From NCBI GenBank assembly GCA_963995525.1, contig OZ023217.1, forward strand, positions 3,006,627 to 3,070,626: 64,000 nucleotides of DNA. Reading direction: 5' to 3'. The stretch is from Escarpia spicata (Eukaryota > Annelida > Polychaeta > Sabellida > Siboglinidae). The stretch's first letter is position 1; each line of letters begins with the position of its first letter. Shown piece by piece: positions 47,466 to 64,000 of this stretch. Both the position numbers and the translations under genes were made by a program. Below the pieces are notes generated by a model. That model searched no databases. It was given only the letters and a program-made list of their open reading frames with translations, and was not told the DNA's origin.

Positions 47466-49235
47466 AAGGTAGCATTACAAATATGGTTTGTTATTGCAAT
47501 GAAAAAATCAACAACAGAATAACGAGAAAGAATTATTGATGCACTTCCCAAAATAGCCGTGTGTTGGACTGTGAACGGAAGATGGAGACGAGGTCACCCG
47601 TAATAGTGTGGAGACACAGTGGAAAAGGAAATGACAAAATTGACAACATAGTCGAGTTGCCATTTTTGGAACCTGGAAATGGTTGGTAGTGTAAGGTTTT
47701 TCGGCTGAATCATATAGGTTATGGGCTAGCACAAAAGAAGCCAGGGTTACTCCAAACTGTAGTCAGTCTAGGATCATCCATACAGACAAAAGCCAATCCC
47801 AAAAGCCATGTACAACTGCCTCATCACTGCAGTTATAACATAAAAAGTAACTACACATTTGGAAGGAGAACGTAAAAGAAGTACAGATAAATGTACTTTG
47901 TTACAAATAAAAGTAATCCCTGAAAAAATGTACTTTGTTACAAGTATATTAAAAAATCTACTTATATATTGTAATGGCGTGAATGTATTTCATTACATGC
48001 TGGCACTGGTTACAAGTACTTCATCTTTTCTGGTTATACTGTTAGTCGAATTGCCGCCCTACTATGTTCAGTATGGAACCCGAAAATGATTGGTAGTGTA
48101 AGGTTTTTTTGCTGAATCATGTAGGTTATGTGTCCCTCAACTCAAATCAGCGGGATGGCTATGCGCCATCCTTGGGCAACTTGTGGGAACCAGGCAAATC
48201 CAAGATGCTTACATAGCAGGAGACACTGGGACTGTGTGATTGCTGCCTGGTAAAAAGGATTGTGTGGTCCTTTGAAGACAGTTCCTGCAGTTGACAATCC
48301 TTTTCATACCAAGGGACAAGACTCACTCACTGGCTACCCATTAATTGATGAAATATTGATAATGGTTTACTTTAATCAAGCAGCTTACTCTTGACCAACT
48401 CTTCACTGCAGCTGCCTGCACACTATTGACCATTTGACTACTAAAAATTTGAAAAACATCCTGACACATTTGTTTTGAGTCAATCAGATTGTGAGGTGAC
48501 AGTGGCAATGCTTAGCTGTTTGTTTATTGAGAATTACTCTGCTAGGCTCATTGAATAGGTAATGACACAGCACAACATATATGTACTTTACCTTGTGCTA
48601 TGTAGGTCTGTAAGCAGTTGTATTGTCATTTCAGTAACTTCACTTGTAGTCAATAGATTGATATACACGTGAGATTTTTTCTTTTCTTCCTGTTGAATAC
48701 TGTGAATTTATGTTAGATCCATTGACCATAATAAGTTGTGAGGTTTGCCTAAGTCAATATTTTGCATAGGTATCAGCAGCCAGCTACATTTGTACGTTTT
48801 TACTTCTGTGAAGACATATTTTTACTTAAGTAGTTTGTCTGGGAGCTACTTTTTCTTGTAAAGTTACTTTCCTGAAGCACTGGCTGTAACTGTGCAAGGG
48901 CGACAAACTAAGATATTGGTAACCCTTTTGTGTTAGGGCAAATGTAGTACCCTGGTTAACACTAGACACATCAGTGGAAATAGCTGATGATGTTGATCAG
49001 CTTTTCAAGATGTTTCTTACCCTGCTGTCATAGCGCATTACATGTGATAGATGTGAACTACCAGTAGGCCTAGCACTAAAAATAACACCCTGCCCCATCA
49101 CTCAAGGTTATCTAAGAAAACCCTACTAAACACCCTGTGACACAAATACAGAATATTAGTTCAAACTTACATGGAACAATTATCAATGTAAACAAATGTG
49201 TTACATAAATCTTGTTCTTAGTTCCTACTGTAATG
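47466..49235. other. Intergenic, with a duplicated ~60-bp segment
   Basis: 47,675-47,735 and 48,080-48,135 share GGTAGTGTAAGGTTTTT and GCTGAATCATRTAGGTTATG. Nothing else recognised. Confidence 0.5.
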
Positions 49236-49237
49236 CT

Positions 49238-49378
49238 TCTTAATAATAGTGCGATATCCAACTGACTTCCTTTGGACTGCTCAAAGCACTTTACATGTCA
49301 CCCCCAGCAGACCTGTCCATTCAAACACCACCTCAACTTTTGTGGAAAGCATTCAGCTATGCTGCAATTACACTGTAA
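49238..49378 (-). mobile_element. SINE fragment (tail half)
   Basis: CTGCTCAAAGCACTTTACAT, CAGACCTGTCCATTCAAACA and GAAAGCATTCAGCTATGCTG match the SINE family of 24,168 and 43,258. Confidence 0.8.
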
Positions 49379-52300
49379 TGTCATGATGTAATTATATGTA
49401 ACAAATTAGTTTCAGTAATCGGACTAGTCCATGTTTAGATGAGTCCCATCAGACTAGCTGTGATTATGTGAATTAATTTACGCTGTGTATATGCTAGTTG
49501 GGTGTTGTGATGGAATAAAACAAAATAAGACAATAAGGTAGCATTTTATAACACGTAGCTAAATATTCCGTACGACCATCGATTGGGAAACTTGCTGAAC
49601 GCGGTGAATGTAAATGGTAGCTCTTTACATCTGGTTAGCATAGGATAGGTAGTGCCGCCTAGCGATCATGAGTGATGAGCGACATGGACAAACATGATAC
49701 ATGCGCTGGTTACTGACATCGTTACATGCTATCTCATCGTGACCATAGTTGCGTTATTCCCGCATCGGGTGATTATTTTAGCAAGTTACCAAACACCAGT
49801 AATGTTACTGATTGTTTAGTTGGCTTCAGGAAAGGAACTGCTAATAAAAAGTATAGGGCAAATGATGCAACTTAGTCCAACAATGTCAGTCCTCCGTCGC
49901 TGTCAGGCTTCAAATTCTGCTGGCATCGCCTTATCCACCACTGCTGGCCCTCATTAAACTAGTCATTTCTTCTGATGACTGTGCAAATGGATCTACGAAA
50001 TCACATGTATTTGTTTTTATTAATGACACATTTAGTTGAGCATTTAATTGAAATGAAAAACAGTTTATTTTCTTTATGAAATAAAAGCCACTTTTATTAT
50101 TTGCCATAACTGTCACATACATGATACAACAGTATGATGGTACCAGGCACATTTATTTTTAAGGACTAGTAAAACAATATCAGGATTAGTTGTTTCTGAG
50201 TCAGCTAGTCCCATGGACTACCTGTCAGCTAAAGCCATGGTGCACCCTGCAGTTGGGAAACCAGGGAAACCTGCAATTTACACCCAGAAACATGAGACAG
50301 GCTTGGAAAAGGAGGAAGTTAACACTGCAACACAAGTTAGAAAATATGGTGGGCCACTGTGGTACAAGCAACTCAATTTACAAGCCTGCACCCAGTAAAG
50401 AGCAATTAAAAGTCAATTGCTGCTTGGACAATGACCAGATACCAGTGATTCACACCTCCAGTAATCACTAGTCACACCATCTACAGAGTTGAGCTGCTCT
50501 CTCAAATTGGCCTCTGAGCAGTCCATTACATAAGAACCAATTTGGAAACAGCAGTCACTTCCTGTCACTTCCAGAGATACTCAGGTTGCCTTGTTTGGTA
50601 TCCAGTGCTTAGATAAACAATGCACAGCTTTCACACATTCCTCTTGATCTAAATGGTCTTACTAAGTGGCTAGATAAAGCCTGTGGTGTTCATTAGACTA
50701 GTGTCTGTTTTGTCTGGCACTGAGAAATGGCTTGGGTTACAATTAAAATCAGTATAACATAGTTAACTTGGTGAACTATCCATTTTACTGGCACACTAAT
50801 GGGGTCCAGTATCACTAAGGGAATCTGTAATTGTTTATTGTTACTATCATTAATAACAAAAACACATCCTAGAGATGATACATAGACACAGACAATGATT
50901 TCTTGGTGTATTCATAAATAATATTTGTTATGATTCGTGCCCCGCCCTAGTCCTCTCGAATTTTGCCACTCTATGTCTGTGCTAGAGAGAGCGGCATGCC
51001 TCCTAGACCTTTGGAATGTTCTCCCATTCTCGAGAGGGGTGCAATTGGATGGTTTTGGTGAGCTTCTGAAATTGTCAATGTCGCCGCGAAATATGTTCAA
51101 CAGCAGAGTCAAATCGTGTTGAAGCAATGCTCAGCAATATTCATTTGGTTCGGCCGCCAGTGGAAGTGTTTTGGTGAACCTCAGTGGCACGGGAGAGGTG
51201 CAATTGGAGGTTTTGGTACTTCCCCTTAGACTACCATCTCTGTATCTGCCCCTGGTATTAGAACATTATTTAAGAACAGACAAAGACAGTTTAGTCAATG
51301 CAATGTTGGTTGATCAGACCTGTCAGTGACAATGTCACTCTGGTAAACCGTCACTAGACTGTCAGTTTGAATATAGCCATATTGTATATGAAACCTGATC
51401 TGTGTTAATATTATTTGGAGATTGTCACTATTAAATGTGCCAAGAGACTGCCAACTGAATCGGAAGCCCAGACTGGCCAGAAATCAATGTTGGGCAGGCC
51501 TGATTTTGAGAGGCTGAACTTCTGAAGTGAAGATGATCGACTGACTCAACTCTACTCAAGTCAAGAGACGTGAATATAGAAAATGTTCTAATTCGTTCGT
51601 TTCTTGACTGCGCGTGAATGACCCAAATATGTTTTCTGTGTTCGTAACATGAGTCGATTAACGAGCATGGTGTGTCAGCCGACAACTACAATAAACAAAC
51701 CAGGAATGCCAAATGTTGCGAGGCAACGTCTCATTCTCACTCTCACTCACTGTCACTGAGACAGTCACAGAAAATCGCGAATGGCTTCGGCTTCGAGTGA
51801 TTCTCAAATGTAGAGAGTCAATTAACATTTTCCGATTATGTATGTCCGGTTTGGACACAACTTACCCGGGACGGGATAAAATGGGTCAGTTATAATATAG
51901 TCGCAACAGATGAAGTCATACCCACTGTCCTGCTACTGGTGTTATTTCGACCAGAGACAATCAAGTAAACATACACACGACAGAAGCGCATCTTCTTCGA
52001 GCATCGGGACGCATGCGCAGTTGTTAAACACGTTTGATCTCAACCAATGTCCAGAGGGCGCCACATCTCAATCGGACTTCAACGATACACAATGTTTGTC
52101 TACAACTTACAATATCATTGTGGTGTTAATATTGCATTTTAGAGATCAGAGCTTATACATCATGGCATGACTTAGCCACTGATTTAATGCGATTTGACCG
52201 GTAGTTTTGTTAATATAGGATCGTCATACTCGTCATCCTTTTCCTCTTGAGGGAGCTCTCCGTTTTTGTTATCTTAATCGTTATTATTACTAGCGTTTCT

Positions 52301-52440
52301 AAATTGCAGTATGCACAGCGATGTTTGAATCTTCATAAATAATGATATTCACACCTCCTTAAACTCAAAACTTTGTCAAAGTGCTTCTTAAAAGCGCACA
52401 TCAGCAGCAACCATTAACCGCGCTGCTCCCTGCGTCTAGA
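49379..52440. other. Intergenic / upstream region of alpha-tubulin gene 1, no gene recognised
   Basis: Composition rises in GC toward 51,700-52,100. Small frames on both strands lack family resemblance. A noncoding first exon of the minus-strand RABGAP1 gene could lie here but I cannot identify it. Confidence 0.4.
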
Positions 52441-52449
52441 GTCCATTGC

Positions 52450-52457
52450 TATAAAAG
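52450..52457 (+). promoter_or_regulatory. TATA box of alpha-tubulin gene 1
   Basis: TATAAAAG lies 92 bp upstream of the start codon, which predicts transcription start near 52,480 and a leader of about 70 nt. It is the only consensus TATA box close to the gene start. Confidence 0.75.
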
Positions 52458-52548
52458 CAGCTCGCTAACACGCCCACTTCACTAGAGCTTGTGAACGGGA
52501 TTCATTGTAGGTCACCTTTCACTGCGGCGCTAAGCAAACCACCTCAAA

Positions 52549-58129
<5,581 letters not shown>

Positions 58130-58310
58130 ACTCGGGACGTGCAATATCATCCGACCAGTAACGAGTTCCAGGTTAGGTGATTGAAGCCGCTGTCAACCGT
58201 GCCAATGAGATACGAACAATCACTTGCAATTATTGTGGATTAGCTTGGCATGAATGGACATTGAAATTCAAACCACGCGTGCTTATTGGCATTGTACATT
58301 AATCATAGCG

Positions 58311-58316
58311 AATAAA
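58311..58316 (+). terminator. Poly(A) signal of alpha-tubulin gene 1
   Basis: AATAAA 182 bp after the stop codon, followed by a T/G-rich stretch (TTTTTGCTGTGTGTACATGT), as expected for a cleavage site near 58,335. Confidence 0.8.
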
Positions 58317-58329
58317 TTTCTATTGACAC

Positions 58330-58955
58330 GATATTTTTGCTGTGTGTACATGTATTTCTGAGTATGTCGCACGAGGCACAAAGTTACGAACATTATATCA
58401 CACACGGAAGAAAAGATATTTTCAGACAACAAACCATTCAGAAAATACTAAGCAGTTCAGTGACCCTAATACTATGTTTCCGTCTCACGCCCAACATAAC
58501 TTCGTTGATTGGACGACAACAGTTTGTCTTTGGTGGTTTACAAAACTAGAAGATCAACCTATTTAGAAACTGCATGGTGAGGAATTTGAAATATCTAAGA
58601 TGGCTATAAATTGTTGAAAATATGTAGAATTGAGAATGGTATGCCACCATATATATGTATATACATATTAGATACATAGTATTTGTGACAAAATGATATA
58701 GAGAGGATCCAAGATGGCTCCCCAAATCACTACTAACTGGCTACATAAGCAGAAGATCTATTGATTCAGAATATGCATGATGTCACCCTGGCTTCATTTA
58801 AGAATTTGAAAATTCCAAGGGGTCGCAAGTAGTAGATGACTATACCTATAGATTTGACCATAATTCCTATACTATCTAGATACTTAATTGTTGTGCCTAA
58901 ATATAATATTCTAACGAATAGGCAAGAGAAGACACTCGACGAAAACCAACCAACC
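58330..58955. other. Intergenic between tubulin 1 and transposon debris
   Basis: AT-rich with a (TATATG)n-like stretch near 58,650-58,670. Nothing recognised. Confidence 0.4.
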
Positions 58956-58959
58956 ACGA

Positions 58960-59225
58960 GAACAAGCAGGATTCAAGCAGGTACTCAACGACAGACCACA
59001 TACACGTCTAAACCAACTGAAAGAGAAGTGCCGAGAATATAATATCCCGCTCTGCATCGCTTTAGTCGACTACGAGAAGGCTTTCGACTCGGTGCAAACT
59101 CAAGCAATACTGACCTCCCTTCAAGAACAGGGAATGGAAGACGTGTACGTCGAACTTCTGAAAGACGTACACACCAATAGCTCAGTGACAGTCCACCGAT
59201 GTGCAAACACAATACAAAACCAGAA
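58960..59225 (+). mobile_element. LINE reverse-transcriptase fragment
   Basis: A plus-strand translation, crossing at least one frame change, reads TTDHIHVLNQLKEKCREYNI, then PLCIALVDYEKAFDSVQ and LKDVHTNSSVTVHR. (I/A)xVDYEKAFDSV is the RT motif A block of endonuclease-type LINEs (RTE-like). Both ends are truncated. It is a pseudogene remnant without a full ORF. Confidence 0.8.
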
Positions 59226-59414
59226 CGTAAATGTATAGGTGGCTTAACCTAGAAACTATGTTCAATTCTATATATTTTCACCTATAGTCGGCCATGTCGA
59301 ATATTTAAAATTCCACAACGATACAGCGACTAGATATCGCGCTATATAAGTATTATTAAACAGACAACATATCAGCAGTTACAACAGCGAGTACTGCGCA
59401 TGACAACCATCGCA

Positions 59415-59665
59415 AGTTGACTTTGGAAAGTCAGTTGACATTTCATTGCCGTGTGATGTCACCTTTGGCAGTGATTCAGACAACGTATCTGCGGCGCTTG
59501 CTTCGCACCGGGCGCGGTGTGGTCTGCTGGGGGATTCTGTCACACTCGTCTAGCAGTGTCTGCAAGAGGTTCTTTCTGTTAGTTGGTCTATGGCCCATTC
59601 GACACACACCCCTCTGAACCTCATTCCACAGGTGTTCGACCTGGATCAGACAAGGTGGTTAAGGC
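59415..59665 (-). pseudogene. Tc1/mariner-like transposase C-terminus, decayed
   Basis: On the minus strand, QVEHLWNEVQRGVCRMGHRP followed by TNRKNLLQTLLDECDRIPQQ and PRPVRSKRRRYVV matches the C-terminal region of Tc1/mariner transposases (the usual N-P-I-E-H-L-W block and the helix-rich tail). A stop follows RRYVV. The catalytic core is absent from recognisable sequence. Confidence 0.75.
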
Positions 59666-59954
59666 ATCCACGGCATCATCTTGCAGGACAGCCATAGTGG
59701 CACTAGCTGCTTGGGGACGAGAGTTGTCTTTCAACCTGAGAAGAAGACGTCTCTCCTCCAAATGGAGGCACTGAACATCAGGTTGTAACTTGGTGTTCAA
59801 CGCTTCCACCAGTTGTCCAACCCACCTCACTTCTGTCTATTGCGAGCACAATATTTCTCCATGCTTGTGGAACACTCCTTCCCTCCCAGTGCTTCTTCCT
59901 GTTTGCCTTTTGGTGTACACGGACGGTGTACGCGCGTGCGCGAAAACAGCGTAT

Positions 59955-60745
59955 TCGTACATTATATGTATACTAATCAACAAAAGAAAGTTATATTTCT
60001 CTTAAATGGCATATATTATAATATGTGGTGATCGCACCCCAATATATTTGATATCAAAGGATGCAGTGATCAAGTATGGATTAAATAAATGCAACCAAGC
60101 AGCATTTACACCATTATCTGCGCGACCAGAATGTCCCCAAAGTGGCACTTTCACAACTTTTGCAGTCATTTGTTACAAACTAGTGTTAATGATCCTTTGA
60201 CCACTGCCACTAGACAATGAAGTTCCCCCATTGAATGAGATTACTCATGCGAAACATGAACATGTTGCGTGCACACATTTACACAACGGTTCATAATATC
60301 ATTCATCTGTACTGGTCAAGGAGACATTGCTCTGGAATAGTTTGTAAAGAGTGGGACAGGTTGCCTGAAAACAGTACAGCGCTTGGCAAACAGTATGCAC
60401 CGTAGATGTGAGTCGTGTATTGCTGCAGCTGGTGGGCCCACTCGTTACTGATGTAATGTGCGCAATAAAATGATTTCGAAGTCCATTCTGAGTATTTTGT
60501 CCCTAGTGTACAAAAAGCAAAAAGTGCCACTTCGGGGACCAGACCCCCCTGTACATACCCCATTCTGGTCGTGCAGATAATGGTGCAAATGCTGCTTGGT
60601 TGCATTCATTTAATCCATATTTGATCACTGCATCCTTTGATACCAAATATCTTGGGGTGCGATCCCCACATATTATAATATATGCCATTTAAGAGAAATA
60701 TAACTTTCGTTTGTTGAGTAGTTTACATGTATAGTACAAACTACA
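59955..60745. mobile_element. Foldback element with ~200-bp inverted arms
   Basis: Left arm 59,960-60,170 and right arm 60,512-60,742 are inverted copies (AAAGAAAGTTATATTTCTCT, GGCATATATTATAATATGTG, GGATGCAGTGATCAAGTATG). The left arm lacks about 22 bp present on the right. The spacer is about 340 bp. Each arm opens the same ~40-codon frame (MAYIIICGDRTP..), a product of the duplication and not evidence of a gene. Confidence 0.8.
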
Positions 60746-61074
60746 CCGTTATTATGTACGGAGTAAAGCAATAAATGACACAGTTCTTTTCTGGAACAAG
60801 ACGAAGCCTTGCAAGAAGTTTGCCTCATGCAGACGCAAGCGAGATATCTTCATGGTTCTCACGGTTGGACAAGTTCGTCTTCGACTAGTTAAGGTGAATT
60901 TTCAATGTGGCCTACGTCCCATTTCTTGTACGTAGCGACGCCGATATTTGTAGTTATGTGAGATTTTAAAAAGGTGTAGCCTGTTTAAGACAATTTAGAC
61001 AGAATACCATCAGGGATTGGAGACTTGGTGCAGACATTTGTTTGATAGCATTGGCGACTTGAGCTTGGTCCATA

Positions 61075-61205
61075 TTTGCGTAGGCAAAGAGGACGGGTGC
61101 CATGGGACATGATTAAATGTGCAGGGAGTGAAGTGTAAAGCACGTTGAGCAATCGTAAGGATTGGATATTGCGCTATATAAGAACTAACCTTTTTATCGT
61201 AGACA
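61075..61205 (+). mobile_element. SINE fragment (tail half)
   Basis: GGAGTGAAGTGTAAAGCACG, TTGAGCAATCGTAAGGATTG and GATATTGCGCTATATAAGAA match the tail of the SINE family found at 24,168 and 43,258, here in the plus orientation. Confidence 0.8.
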
Positions 61206-61269
61206 TATTTAATGGTCAGCGTCAAGTACATTTGCCCGCAATTTTAATGAAAGTCCCGAGCCGACTAAC

Positions 61270-61289
61270 GTCATGACCTTGGTCATGAC
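61270..61289 (+). promoter_or_regulatory. Perfect palindrome upstream of alpha-tubulin gene 2
   Basis: GTCATGACC-TT-GGTCATGAC, a 9-bp perfect inverted repeat with 2-bp spacer, about 220 bp upstream of the ATG. It contains TGACCT/GGTCA half-site-like sequence of nuclear-receptor type. Function unknown. Confidence 0.5.
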
Positions 61290-61297
61290 GCTGTTAG

Positions 61298-61305
61298 TGA
61301 CGTCA
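61298..61305 (+). promoter_or_regulatory. Consensus CRE site upstream of alpha-tubulin gene 2
   Basis: TGACGTCA, the full CREB/ATF palindrome, 205 bp before the start codon. Unlike gene 1, no TATA box is evident in the 240 bp before the ATG. Binding is an inference. Confidence 0.55.
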
Positions 61306-61509
61306 TTTGTTTGTGCGAGGCGGTTATTTCTGTTGCCGTTATTAGTTGAACCTTTTCAAGCGGGGTAGACAAGACAATGTGCTGCTGAGGACATTCATTA
61401 CAAATATCCGACAGACGAAGACTTTAGACAGGACCCTTGACTGTATTACGACGCATGACTCGACATTAACTCTTCGCCAACACTGCAAAATTATCGATAA
61501 AACGTAAAT

Positions 61510-63603
<2,094 letters not shown>

Positions 63604-64000
63604 GTGAGTGACGCTAATGTCGCCTCCTTGGTGCCTGGTACGCTAACTTTAGGGACAGCGTGGCTGTATCTCCTCCCATCTACCAATGTTCACTTGGTTC
63701 TTTAAGTGTAGGCCTGCATTCGCCAACTACTAAATATGATTTCTTTACAATATCTCACCCCGCTTATGAGGATACCGCTATTCGGAATTAACCACATGTT
63801 TGTTACGTGAGTGTGCTTACCTTGCCCGTCTTCTTTGGCCCCCATGACCCGTAACGCTGCAATGCATCTTCTGCTGGTTGTCCTGTCTCTGGTTCTCGTT
63901 TTCCACCACCAATTGTTGTCTTTCCTTCTCAACGATTGTTCGCCAGGTTGTCTTACCGCGACACACTTTCCGCTTCTCTTCTGACATCCACGTTAGGACC
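63604..64000 (+). other. Start of intron 3 of alpha-tubulin gene 2, possible LINE remnant on the minus strand
   Basis: From 64,000 to about 63,815 the minus strand translates in part to KTTWRTIVEKERQQL, which resembles the GRPKxTWRRTVEKE block near the C-terminus of some LINE polyproteins. Too short and decayed to be certain. Confidence 0.3.

Noticed and set aside
60006..60688. Matching ~40-residue peptides MAYIIICGDRTP.. in both arms
   Set aside because: Similarity follows from the inverted arms of a foldback element. No other coding support.

Overview
The window is nuclear DNA of a bilaterian animal. It shows short spliced exons in long introns, exact GT-AG boundaries, a metazoan-type RabGAP, two alpha-tubulin genes with an intron directly after the start codon, tRNA-derived SINEs, LINE fragments and very many minisatellites. 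The repeat content looks like that of a marine invertebrate, plausibly a lophotrochozoan such as a mollusc. The sequence alone does not fix the phylum.

Region 1 (about 1-37,060, minus strand) is one large gene, the orthologue of RABGAP1/RABGAP1L (GAPCenA, TBC-11). I could place 19 consecutive coding exons with consistent phase, from a start codon at 36,966 down to 1,735. They encode about 934 residues: an acidic N-terminus, a PTB domain, a kinesin-like/C2-like middle domain, a complete TBC Rab-GAP domain with both catalytic fingers, and the start of a C-terminal coiled coil. The last exons (roughly 130 residues, judged from the human protein) lie left of the window. Two exons, 67 nt and 42 nt long, are too short for an ORF scan and were found by phase and family similarity.

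Roughly half of this gene is tandem repeat, with units of 14 to 87 bp and a 6-kb array of a 41-bp unit. The striking feature is where the arrays sit. Several begin exactly at an exon-intron boundary, and the repeat unit itself contains the splice site plus the adjoining exon bases. Exon 18 has such an array on both sides, and exons 8 and 15 have one at the acceptor. Arrays also start at or within a few bases of the donors of exons 5, 7 and 12.

Region 2 (about 37,060-52,440) is intergenic or 5'-noncoding. It holds five more minisatellites, SINE copies (one tail-to-tail pair), dispersed repeats and AT-rich sequence, with no recognisable protein gene.

Region 3 (52,440-58,330, plus strand) is a complete five-exon alpha-tubulin gene of 450 residues with a TATA box and a poly(A) signal. 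Region 4 (58,330-61,260) carries transposon debris: a LINE reverse-transcriptase fragment, a Tc1/mariner-like transposase relic, a foldback element and a SINE tail. Region 5 (61,260-64,000) is the 5' part of a second alpha-tubulin gene in the same orientation, with exons 1-3 present and the rest off the right edge. The two tubulin genes have the same intron positions and form a tandem pair.
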